A stretch of 64,000 nt of DNA from Thermoplasmata archaeon (GTDB lineage Archaea > Thermoplasmatota > Thermoplasmata > Sysuiplasmatales > Sysuiplasmataceae), in assembly GCA_021806165.1 (NCBI GenBank), contig JAJZXY010000009.1, positions 1 through 64,000 on the forward strand, in the 5' to 3' direction. Below, one piece after another: positions 35,966 through 46,263 of the stretch. The translations under genes and the position numbers were made by a program. Below the pieces are notes generated by a model. The model was given only the letters and a program-made list of their open reading frames with translations. It had not been told where the DNA came from and did no database searches. Numbering within the stretch: position 1 is the first letter of the stretch; each line of letters starts with the position of its first letter.

Positions 35966-36156
35966 AGGCGTGGCCCCTCTATGCGGTGGTGGCGCTCCAG
36001 TTCGTTGTTGCGGCTGCCATGTGGTTTGTTGCTGTGACAAACCCCGTGGGCCTCCAGTCTGAATGGGCAGTCCTGCTCGGTATCGAACTCCTTCTGTCTT
36101 CACTCATAGTGTTCTCGGCAATCAGGTACTTTGCAGGTGGTAATAATGGCAAATAG
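35962..36156 (+). CDS. Small two-helix membrane protein of the cytochrome b operon
   Basis: The 64-residue protein has two hydrophobic helices (about 6-27 and 38-57) and a short Gly/Asn tail. Its start overlaps the cytochrome b stop (ATGA), and its end overlaps the next gene by 11 bases. Such overlaps are typical of subunits made in fixed ratio, so this is probably a structural subunit of the quinol-oxidising complex. No family is recognised. Confidence 0.75.
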   Translation: MKAWPLYAVVALQFVVAAAMWFVAVTNPVGLQSEWAVLLGIELLLSSLIVFSAIRYFAGGNNGK

Positions 36157-36484
36157 GGCACTGAAATTCTATTATGCGTCGATGATAACATTCCTGGCAG
36201 GCGCTATATTCGTCGTTCTACTCGGCGCAGTTATTCAGCCAGTTGTCATGCTATACCATGAAAACACCCGATCCATGATTTCACCGATATTCGGCAACTT
36301 CTACAACTTCCTGCTAGGTCTCTTTTACATCGGCCTTGCCCTGACCACCCTTTCCGCAATCCTCTACGTACTTTCGTTCGTAGAGGCAAGGAGATCCAAG
36401 CTCAGGATGTCAATGATCACGCTGCTTTTCCCGCTGGTGCTCTATGTATTCTCCTACGCGCTCCTGGTGGTGAGCTTCAAATGA
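36146..36484 (+). CDS. Three-helix membrane protein of the cytochrome b operon
   Basis: The 112-residue protein starts MANRALKFYYASMITF inside the end of the preceding gene. It has three hydrophobic helices (about 9-32, 51-75 and 87-110) and a small basic loop (EARRSKLRMS). Its last four bases overlap the next gene. The tight overlaps on both sides suggest a subunit of the same membrane complex. No haem- or copper-binding motif is obvious and no family is recognised. Confidence 0.75.
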   Translation: MANRALKFYYASMITFLAGAIFVVLLGAVIQPVVMLYHENTRSMISPIFGNFYNFLLGLFYIGLALTTLSAILYVLSFVEARRSKLRMSMITLLFPLVLYVFSYALLVVSFK

Positions 36485-36687
36485 ATGAGCGGTTCAAGAA
36501 CCACTCGATAATCGCGCTGGGTGTTGTCCTGCTGGTTGCTGCGTCTCCTCTGTTCGCATTCTATTACCTCTTCCCCACGCTGAATCCCGAGATCGGGCCG
36601 CACCAGCTGGCCAGCTGGATATCACTCTTCATGGGTTTTCTGGGGTTTGTCCTGATAATATACGGGGCAGCCAGGCAGGACATCTGA
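36481..36687 (+). CDS. Small two-helix membrane protein, end of the cytochrome b operon
   Basis: The 68-residue protein has two hydrophobic helices (about 9-31 and 43-61) separated by a short loop with PEIGPHQLAS. It begins in the last codon of the preceding gene (ATGA overlap) and closes the five-gene operon. No homologue is recognised. The 147 bases after it, up to katG, show no gene or clear terminator. Confidence 0.72.
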   Translation: MNERFKNHSIIALGVVLLVAASPLFAFYYLFPTLNPEIGPHQLASWISLFMGFLGFVLIIYGAARQDI

Positions 36688-36834
36688 ATAGACTGGCTGC
36701 AGTGCAAGTCATCCGGCCGGGCGGAAGGGATGCAGCAGGACTCCCAGCTGCGTATTCAGCGATGCCAGCCAGAACCTGTGCCTTCCCGCTGGAATGTCAA
36801 GGCGGCTGAGGCATTGCCTGACAAGGGCAGGTGG

Positions 36835-39377
<2,543 letters not shown>

Positions 39378-40707
39378 TGACTCATCCCGACTGGGTGCTG
39401 AAGCACATGGAGAAGGGCACAGATGTGATCAGGCGCAGCGAAAACTGCCACCCGTACAAGGTCACGGGCGTATGGAACAGGGAGAAGTGAAGGGCACAGC
39501 CGAAGACTGGGAAGTACCTCGTAAAGATCACTACTGACGGCCTAATCCCACCGAGACAGGAGAGGATGCTCGGCAGGCTGAGGCAGGCGGCAATAAAGGA
39601 GTATGGCGCCGCCTTTCTGCTCAGCCACCTTGCCGGCTATATGGCGGATATGCTGGAGAAGGAGTATTCTGAACGGAGGGAGGCTGTTTTCATTCGCATC
39701 CATGGGGCTCCTGAACAACGCGCACATAAAAAAACTCGAATTCCACTACGAAACTTCATTCCTGCCAGAGCTCATACTGGATGCAGACCTCTCAGACAGG
39801 CGAGTGGGCGGCATGCTCAGGGAGGTGGGCATGGACAGAGAGTCCATGATGGAATTAATGAGGAACTTCGTCACGGGCAGCGGTTGCGCCGCCATAGACC
39901 TGACGCATGTGCTCTCGCTGTCCGAGGGCGTCATCTCGTCAATGTTTGGCCACAACAGCAGCGGCGAGCGTCTGCCGCAGGTCAATGTGTCATATCTCTT
40001 CTCGCTTGACAGGATGGAACCGTCCTACTTCGGATGCTCGCGGGTTCGGTCGGCAGCGTCTCCTCCCTTGAATTGGCGGTGAGGGAGAGCGGCGCCTGCG
40101 GCGTCGTGCTTGTCGGTGACAAGGGATTCTACTCCCGCAACAACAGGGAGGAGCTTTAGTCGGCACACATTCACTAAACACTCTCGCTGAGGAGGGACAG
40201 CGTGCTCATCGACTTTGGCGGTATGAAATCGTTCGACCACTTCCTCTTCCTGGGAAGGCGGATATGGTTCCGTGCAAGGAAAGGGGGGAAGAGGAGAAGG
40301 ACATGCACCTCAGGGCGGATAGGGAGAAGGGAAGGGGCAGGAAGCCGGCGATGAAGAATTACTTCCAGGCACAGCACAGGATGGGCACCATTGCAGTGCT
40401 TGCAGACCTGGATGTGGACGGTGGGCACATATTCGAGCTGCTGAAGTCAAGGGTTGACATAGAACAGCCCTATGGCACATTGAAGAACACCATGCACGCA
40501 GACCGCTCGTACATGCGCGACGACTACCGGCTGAATGGCTGGCTGTTTGTCCATTTCATTGCAATGATGCCGCACTACCGCATATACAACCTGCTTGTTT
40601 CACACGAGATGCAGAAACAGTATTCGCCGATGGACGTGATCGAGCATATGTCAAGGGTCCAGATGCTCAGGGTAGACGGCCGATGGATCATGACCGAGAT
40701 GACGTAG
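39378..40707 (+). pseudogene. Decayed DDE transposase (IS1634/IS4-like)
   Basis: An intact start (MTHPDWVLKHMEKGTDVIRR) is cut by an in-frame TGA near 39489, at the place where relatives read through WN-K-E-R-G-R-A-Q. Reading then needs several frame changes. The fragments are DGLIPPRQERMLGRLRQAA; LEFHYETSFLPELILDADLS to IDLTHVLSLSEG (first catalytic Asp); VGDKGFYSRNNREEL (second Asp); and finally VDIEQPYGTLKNTMHADRSY to the end (Glu region). The order matches a DDE transposase. At least three frameshifts or stops make it inactive. No terminal inverted repeats or target duplication could be identified by eye. Confidence 0.8.
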
Positions 40708-40766
40708 AAAACGAGAGAGATAATGGCGCAGCTGGAGATAACTATTATTCAAAATTGACGGAGTTA

Positions 40767-40778
40767 GGGATTAATCCC
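40767..40778. promoter_or_regulatory. 12-bp palindrome upstream of the first NnrS-like gene
   Basis: The perfect palindrome gggattaatccc lies about 65 bases before a TATA-like block (ataaaatg, about 40844-40851). The half-site with its flank, ttaggga, recalls the ttagggc half of the repeat at 42173-42190 in front of the DUF2249-cupin gene. It may be an operator or activator site. Confidence 0.35.
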
Positions 40779-40890
40779 AAATATTGGGGACCAGGTTTGA
40801 GACACCGAACGCGATGATTGTGGGCAGATCCGGAAAGATCGACATAAAATGTTTATCGTGCCCGGATTTTCCTGTCATATCAATACTATT

Positions 40891-42153
40891 ATGAAAATTG
40901 AGTCGGAGAAGAGTAAGGCTGGCAGTCGGGGAAGTATAATAAAGTATCACTTTCTGACCTTTGCTGCCGCGGCTTCAGGAATATTCCTCGCTCTTCTGGC
41001 TGCATTTATCGGCTCTAAATATTCATTTGATTATTTTGCCGGACAGAATTCATCTTCCGGTCTGTTTTACGTCCATCCGGTAATGGAAGTGTTTGGCTTC
41101 CTTACGCTTTTTATTCTTGGAGTATCATACGTCGTTCTTCCCAGATTCAAGAACGCGGAACTCGGTCACAAAGGCGCCGCAGCGCTTTCAATTATACTCC
41201 TGTTTTCAGCAAACTCATTATGGTTATACAGGACACCAACATTGCAGGCATCAGGCGACATTCTCTTTATACTGGCCTCTGTAACATCCCTCGCGCTGCT
41301 CGCACCCGTTCTTGGTAAGCCAAAAGGGCCTCTTGCAGTTGCAGAGCCATTCTTCTGGCTTTCGCTTATTTCACTGATTCTTGCTGGACTTATGAAACTT
41401 TATTTCAACGTGTTCCTGCACAGGGCAGGCTGGAGCTCCTTTCCATTTCTGGAAATCACACTTTTCGGATTTCCTGCAATGATGGTTTTCGGCGTTGAGA
41501 CAAGAACAATACATTTCAGGTTTGTGAAACTTAACAAGCGGTCGCTGATGCTTTCATACCTGGCAGCATCCGTCTCGATAGTGCTGACAGCTCTCTCGAT
41601 GTTTCTGCCGCAGGACGACAATTTCCACCTTATTCCCGCGGTAACAATACTGTGGAGCCTCAGCGCCCTGCTATTCCTCTACGGAATCAGAATTTTTCAC
41701 TATTATGTGCAGCCAGAAGTCATGAACCGTATGAATGAGCGTGACAGAAGCAGATATTTCTACTTCAGGGACGCTTCGTCGGTGGCAGGCGCATGGCTCA
41801 TTGCAGGTCTGCTTTTCGCCCCTCTGTTCGTGTCGATGGTTTCATTGCATTCCGCTGATGCGCCGTGGATCCGGGATGCGTTTATACACGCCCTCGGCGT
41901 TGGCTTCCTGCCGGTCAGTATCATGTCGTTCACTCCAACGCTTTTGGTCTCGGTCCTGGCAAGAAGGGCCCCCTACAGGGGACTGAGCAGCATCCCCATC
42001 CTGATATATACGCTTGGAAACGCATGGCGGATATCAGTTGATGTGTTCAATGCGGCGGGTTTGAACGGCCTGTCTGCGTCCGCACCCTATTCTGTAATTC
42101 TTTCCGCAACAGGTTTTGCCATGTTCATCGTCATGCTTTTCAGAATGAGATAA
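40891..42153 (+). CDS. NnrS-like multi-helix membrane protein
   Basis: The roughly 420-residue protein has about 12 membrane helices. Two His-containing segments fit NnrS, a haem- and copper-containing protein tied to nitric-oxide stress and denitrification: HPVMEVFGFLTLFILGVSYVVLP near the N-terminus, and FIHALGVGFLPVSIMSFTPTLL near the C-terminus. The ATG at 40891 (MKIESEKSKAG) is preferred because the upstream ATG at 40849 lies right on the TATA box. It is the first gene of a same-strand cluster (to 45580). Base composition is more AT-rich than in the housekeeping genes. Confidence 0.72.
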   Translation: MKIESEKSKAGSRGSIIKYHFLTFAAAASGIFLALLAAFIGSKYSFDYFAGQNSSSGLFYVHPVMEVFGFLTLFILGVSYVVLPRFKNAELGHKGAAALSIILLFSANSLWLYRTPTLQASGDILFILASVTSLALLAPVLGKPKGPLAVAEPFFWLSLISLILAGLMKLYFNVFLHRAGWSSFPFLEITLFGFPAMMVFGVETRTIHFRFVKLNKRSLMLSYLAASVSIVLTALSMFLPQDDNFHLIPAVTILWSLSALLFLYGIRIFHYYVQPEVMNRMNERDRSRYFYFRDASSVAGAWLIAGLLFAPLFVSMVSLHSADAPWIRDAFIHALGVGFLPVSIMSFTPTLLVSVLARRAPYRGLSSIPILIYTLGNAWRISVDVFNAAGLNGLSASAPYSVILSATGFAMFIVMLFRMR

Positions 42154-42172
42154 AATTCATTGACTTGGGCTT

Positions 42173-42190
42173 GCCCTAATGCGTTAGGGC
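42173..42190. promoter_or_regulatory. Inverted repeat upstream of the DUF2249-cupin gene
   Basis: A perfect 7-bp inverted repeat (gccctaa / ttagggc) with a 4-base spacer lies immediately upstream of a TATA-like tctatttaat (about 42191-42200). The ATG follows at 42227, about 30 bases on, so the transcript is probably leaderless. A protein bound here would sit in the BRE/upstream activator position. Confidence 0.5.
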
Positions 42191-42226
42191 CTATCTATTT
42201 AATTCATACACCATCATTTAATCTCC

Positions 42227-42886
42227 ATGTCACATCAGGAGAAGAAACATCCGGAGCCTACTGTTGTTGATGTAAGGAGCTTGCCTCCCGCGGCGAGACA
42301 TAACCACATCGAAAGAATTTTCGACGGGCTCGAGCCCGGCGGAGAAATACTCGTCGTCAACGACCACGAGCCACTGCATCTCGTTCAATTCATGAAGCAT
42401 GAGCGGAAGGATTTCGACTCATCGTCATACAGTGCCTACAAAAAGAATGACTCGGAGTGGGTTGCCGTCTTCAGGAAAAAATCAGACAGCAATGCCGAAG
42501 TGAAGGGAAACGAACAGGATTTTGTATTTGCCAATATAGAAAAGGAGAGAACATATGATGAGCACTCCTTCTCTCCTGTGCCTGTTTTTTCAGCTGAGGG
42601 ATATCGCGTCATAATGGCATACTTCAGGGCAGGACAGTTTATTCCCGTACATACTCCAGCAAATGATGTGATAATTTTTGTCTATCGGGGCGAGGGTGAA
42701 GTTGTCGCATCCTCTTCCAGGTTCAGCGTAAGACAGGGCGATATGGTTGTTGTCAAAGGCGGCAGGGAGCGCGGTATAAAGGCTGCAACGGACATGCAGC
42801 TCCTTCACATTGTTGTACCTCCTCCGGGGGAAAGCGACCATAACAGGATTTCAGAAATGATTGAAAAGGGACTCTTCGAGCAGTAA
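42227..42886 (+). CDS. DUF2249 domain fused to a cupin
   Basis: The 219-residue protein has an N-terminal DUF2249 domain (about 12-85; VVDVRSLPPAARHNHIERIF, then LEPGGEILVVNDHEPLHLVQ). Its C-terminal single cupin barrel (about 110-205) contains AYFRAGQFIPVHTPANDVIIFVYRGEGEV and FSVRQGDMVVVKGG. DUF2249 domains occur beside hemerythrin domains and NO-related genes in bacteria. Only one His is visible in the first cupin motif (PVHTPAND), so metal binding is uncertain. The gene sits between the two NnrS-like genes, behind its own candidate operator. Confidence 0.8.
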   Translation: MSHQEKKHPEPTVVDVRSLPPAARHNHIERIFDGLEPGGEILVVNDHEPLHLVQFMKHERKDFDSSSYSAYKKNDSEWVAVFRKKSDSNAEVKGNEQDFVFANIEKERTYDEHSFSPVPVFSAEGYRVIMAYFRAGQFIPVHTPANDVIIFVYRGEGEVVASSSRFSVRQGDMVVVKGGRERGIKAATDMQLLHIVVPPPGESDHNRISEMIEKGLFEQ

Positions 42887-43057
42887 CGTGTTCAATGCTC
42901 TCAATCATCGGGCAGGCTGGCATCCAGCGGGCGCGGTTACTCCTGTGATAAACCAGCTTCTCAGACCGATCGAAGCAGCGACCGGCAGATGTGAAAAAGA
43001 ACATGACAGTGAGCTGTTTCATCCCATACGGGCAATGAATGATCATTACGAAGGCTG

Positions 43058-44287
43058 GTGTGTTTGAAAAAGCAGGTTAGGATTTTCCTGGCATTCTCAA
43101 TACTCTTTATGGTGGTTGGCCTTCTTGATGGCGTTTTCAGGCTGATGGCAAGGGAGAGCATAACGACATCTGTCTTCACCGGAATCTACGGTTTCCATCC
43201 GCTTCTTGTCGTATTCGGCTTCATTGCTGTCATAATAATGACGGAAAGGGTAGCAAGTTTAACGACACTTGAATCCATTTCGGCAGGGCGAAGATCCATG
43301 CTTTCCCTGATGGTTCCGTTCACAGTTCTGGGAACCATACTTGTGACAACCGGAATTTCCCTCAGTTCCGTTCTCCTCTCCTATTCCGGCGTGTTATTTC
43401 TCCTGCTTGGCAGCACTCTGTTCATCGCAACACTGAAACTGCTTTCCGGTCTCTCCAATATGAAAACATCGTTCAGATTCATGATACTGTCCGGCATCGA
43501 TCTGTGGACTACCGAACTCCTTTCCCCTGTATTCGGAGTTACCTATCCGGTTGGCTATGATATGCTGCTGCTTTCATTCCCTGTAATATTCATCATAGGT
43601 GAGAGGATAGAACTCACCCGATTCATTTCACAGGGCTATTCCGAAAATCGGTTCAAAACATCCTTGGCGCTCTATGCCATGTCCACTGCGCTGTTCATGC
43701 TGTCGTTGCCCTTCTCTATGGTGGAATACAGATACATGCTTGTTGCTGCAGGCATCATACTGATGGCAATCGGCACAGCGTCTGTCTATGTCACCGAACG
43801 GAGAAACCTGAACATCCTGTCCAGATCCGCGATGCCGCTGCAGAGATATGTCTCGATGCATACGAGGATAGCATATGCCTGGCTCTTTCTGGGCCTCATT
43901 CTCTCGCTGATTTATCTTCTGAGTTTCGGCAGCGTAGACACGCATGACGTTTTCATACATGCGATTGCAGTGGGCTTTGTGCTCACTATGATTCTCGCAC
44001 ATGGCCCGATAATTATGCCAACCGTTGCGGGAAGAAGATTGAAAACAGACAGATTTTCGCCTGTTCCGCTGCTGCTGCTTACTGCTGGAAATGCCGTCAG
44101 GGTCGGAGGCGGGGCAGCGCAGCTGTTCGTCAGCATCCCCATAAACAGCATTCTTGTCGGCCTTTCAGGATGGCCGGTATTCGCCGCACTTATAATATTC
44201 ATGCTTGAAGTCATGATGAAGTCTGAAAAGAGTGTGAGGAACGGGGCGAAGGACACAGTGAAGGGTCAGACAGACAACAGGTCTTAA
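43058..44287 (+). CDS. Second NnrS-like membrane protein
   Basis: The 409-residue protein has about 12 membrane helices and the same two landmarks as the first copy, in divergent form: GFHPLLVVFGFIAVIIMTERV near the N-terminus and FIHAIAVGFVLTMILAHGPIIMP near the C-terminus, where His residues could bind haem. The start is a GTG. The 171 bases before it carry no convincing promoter, so it may be read from the DUF2249-cupin gene. Two distinct NnrS-like proteins in one cluster suggest different roles, for example sensor and transporter, or two subunits. Confidence 0.7.
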   Translation: MCLKKQVRIFLAFSILFMVVGLLDGVFRLMARESITTSVFTGIYGFHPLLVVFGFIAVIIMTERVASLTTLESISAGRRSMLSLMVPFTVLGTILVTTGISLSSVLLSYSGVLFLLLGSTLFIATLKLLSGLSNMKTSFRFMILSGIDLWTTELLSPVFGVTYPVGYDMLLLSFPVIFIIGERIELTRFISQGYSENRFKTSLALYAMSTALFMLSLPFSMVEYRYMLVAAGIILMAIGTASVYVTERRNLNILSRSAMPLQRYVSMHTRIAYAWLFLGLILSLIYLLSFGSVDTHDVFIHAIAVGFVLTMILAHGPIIMPTVAGRRLKTDRFSPVPLLLLTAGNAVRVGGGAAQLFVSIPINSILVGLSGWPVFAALIIFMLEVMMKSEKSVRNGAKDTVKGQTDNRS

Positions 44288-44351
44288 GGCGATAGGCCGT
44301 TCAGCAATGCGACAGGTCGAGTGAACAGATAATAAACCGTTCGAATTATGT

Positions 44352-45002
44352 ATGCACGGTAGGAAAATGATCGAAGTTAGGATAGAGGTGGATCTTCCAG
44401 ACAACTGGGTGAAAAATATCAGCACCGAGCATTCATCCAAAATCAGGATAATGGACTTAAGGGGGACGAGCAAGGACCGGCAAATCCAGGACTTCGTCGA
44501 AATCACCACAACAGCCCGGATCAGAGAGCTTTTTGATGTGTTCTCCCGCTTGGATGGAATAAGCGGAGTGGATCTCGTCCAGATAGAGCCAAACAGGATA
44601 ATGGGCGCCATAACCACGGACAGGTGCCCCATCTGTTCCATATTCGCCGGTCCGAACTGTTCCGTCATTTCGGCAGAAAGCAGGGGGGGAGGGAAGATGG
44701 AGTGGAACCTGCTTATCAGCGGATCTGAAACGCTCAACATGTTGTCTGAAAGGATGAATGAAGTCAAACTGAATTACAAAGTGGTCTCTGTCAGGAATCT
44801 CAAATCAAAAAGGGAGCTGACAGCCCGCCAGCATGAAATAGCCAAAATCGCGTTTGAACTTGGCTACTTCGACTTCCCCAAAAAGATCACTCTCGTCAGT
44901 CTCTCGGAACGCCTGCGCATAGCTCCTCCCACACTCTCGGAGATACTAAGGCGGGTGGAAAAGAATGTGCTTGCCTTCTATTTTCAGACCAGGTGGAATT
45001 AA
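44352..45002 (+). CDS. Bat-type HTH regulator with Cys-rich centre
   Basis: The 216-residue protein ends in a bacterio-opsin-activator HTH domain (HTH_10, about 152-205: LTARQHEIAKIAFELGYFDFP to SERLRIAPPTLSEILRRVE). The N-terminal sensory part includes CPIC at 92-95 and Cys103, a CX2CX7C set that could hold an Fe-S cluster or metal. Haloarchaeal NarO, which controls denitrification genes, has the same plan of cysteine motif plus Bat HTH. By position it is the likely regulator of this cluster. A TATA-like ataataaac at about 44330 precedes the ATG; a Met five residues in is an alternative. Confidence 0.82.
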   Translation: MHGRKMIEVRIEVDLPDNWVKNISTEHSSKIRIMDLRGTSKDRQIQDFVEITTTARIRELFDVFSRLDGISGVDLVQIEPNRIMGAITTDRCPICSIFAGPNCSVISAESRGGGKMEWNLLISGSETLNMLSERMNEVKLNYKVVSVRNLKSKRELTARQHEIAKIAFELGYFDFPKKITLVSLSERLRIAPPTLSEILRRVEKNVLAFYFQTRWN

Positions 45003-45079
45003 TGCTATTTCAGTATGCCTGACGTTTTAGGGGAAACCTATATGCCAGCGGATGCTTTGGATCGCATCGGGTCCTCAAT

Positions 45080-45580
45080 ATGGCTGCCGGCAAGGGAAAT
45101 ATACGCCTTCAGTTCAAGTACGGTATAAAGAATCATCTTGACGAAGAACACAGCGAAATGCTGAAGTCGCTAAAATCTCTCTCCACAGTTGCCGGCAGTA
45201 TGGGCGAATCGGCAGGGAAACTGTTGAAGGCGCTAGTGGCGCATGTGACGGAAGAGGAGAAAACAGTCGTTCCTCTGCTGTCCTCTATTGGAGATCTTGT
45301 GGAAGGGAACGCTGATGAGATGGAATTGTCTCGGCTGTCTCTGCTGGGAAGCGCCCTTACGGAAACATACGCACAGTTTCTCAAAGAACATTCAGACATT
45401 GAGAGGAAAGCCAAGAGCCTGCTGGAAATAGCAGGAAACACAGGAAACACTATGGCCGCCTCCACAATCGAGGGGCTTCAGCACCATATCTTCATAGAGG
45501 AGCTTTTCCTTTATCCTTTCTCCATCCTTGCGGCTAAATATGCATCCCTGGCGGTGTCTGAAAACAGGCGGAGTCGCTGA
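45080..45580 (+). CDS. Hemerythrin-like HHE domain protein
   Basis: The 166-residue all-helical protein has the metal ligands of HHE domains: His19 and His24, His55 with Glu59 (AHVTEEE), His104 (LKEHSDIE), and His135/136 with Glu140 (LQHHIFIEE). Such di-iron proteins bind O2 or NO and include the RIC/YtfE proteins that repair NO-damaged Fe-S centres, although the N-terminal Cys pair of RIC is missing. In this cluster an NO-handling role is the simplest idea. The upstream sequence taggggaaaccta (about 45028-45040) contains a small inverted repeat. Confidence 0.82.
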   Translation: MAAGKGNIRLQFKYGIKNHLDEEHSEMLKSLKSLSTVAGSMGESAGKLLKALVAHVTEEEKTVVPLLSSIGDLVEGNADEMELSRLSLLGSALTETYAQFLKEHSDIERKAKSLLEIAGNTGNTMAASTIEGLQHHIFIEELFLYPFSILAAKYASLAVSENRRSR

Positions 45581-45766
45581 AACACTGTCTTTCGCATAAA
45601 GTGCAATTCCAGAGTGTTCGTGAATTGATTTTTGGTAACCACTCGACTTTCGGTAAATGAGCATGAATCCGCATCTACATTTACTGATTTTTATCTAGCC
45701 TGGATCAAAATTATTTACGTAGGAACGTATTACCTCCCTGAACGACAACAGTTGTCCAATCGTTCG

Positions 45767-45961
45767 ATGAAACTTCTGGAATCAGACGATGAAGCTGTGA
45801 CGCTCAACAGGGGGCAGCGCAGGCAATTGATAGAGCGTTACAGCGAGCTCGAAAAGGAACTGAGCAGAGCGGCAGAAACATTAGGGAAACAGAACAAGAC
45901 CATGGCGAAGTTTGCCAGGGAATTGAAAAAGATAAAGAGAGCATCTGCGTTGTGCTCTTAA
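45767..45961 (+). CDS. Short coiled-coil ORF, doubtful
   Basis: The 64-residue frame (MKLLESDDEAVTLNRGQRRQ, then a Lys/Glu-rich helix) would make one long coiled coil. There is no clear promoter or ribosome site, and the opposite strand (45804-46106) also has a coiled-coil-like frame of 100 codons, so only one, or neither, is likely real. Nothing else is seen in 45581-46263. The stretch may be the remains of a mobile element. Confidence 0.25.
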   Translation: MKLLESDDEAVTLNRGQRRQLIERYSELEKELSRAAETLGKQNKTMAKFARELKKIKRASALCS

Positions 45962-46263
45962 GCTTTCCTATCCTGTCGTTGGGACGTCTGTCATACCTCT
46001 TCAGCTCCCTGTTCCATTCTTCAATCTTCTCCAGCTGCTGAAGCTGTGTAAGCATCTCACGTTTCTCCCGCCTGGTGGGTGTGAGCCTGTCATCTTTCTC
46101 GAGCATGAAAAGGAGCGAACTCCTCGCGATGTGTCACCGCAGGAGAGTGGTGGCGATCCTGGTTGTATATCTGTGTACGACTTGAATAGAAATAAACAAT
46201 GCAGAGCGGGAGAAGAGTGTTCATCCTTCTCGTTTACCGAAAACGTGAGCAGTTACAAGATAG

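Noticed and set aside
42861-43067. A short frame between the DUF2249-cupin gene and the second NnrS-like gene
   Set aside because: It overlaps both neighbours, has no recognisable motif and no start signal; a shorter GTG version of about 41 codons is equally unsupported.
45804-46106. A 100-codon minus-strand coiled-coil-like frame
   Set aside because: Both strands give charged helical frames here, so coding potential is ambiguous; no homologue recognised.
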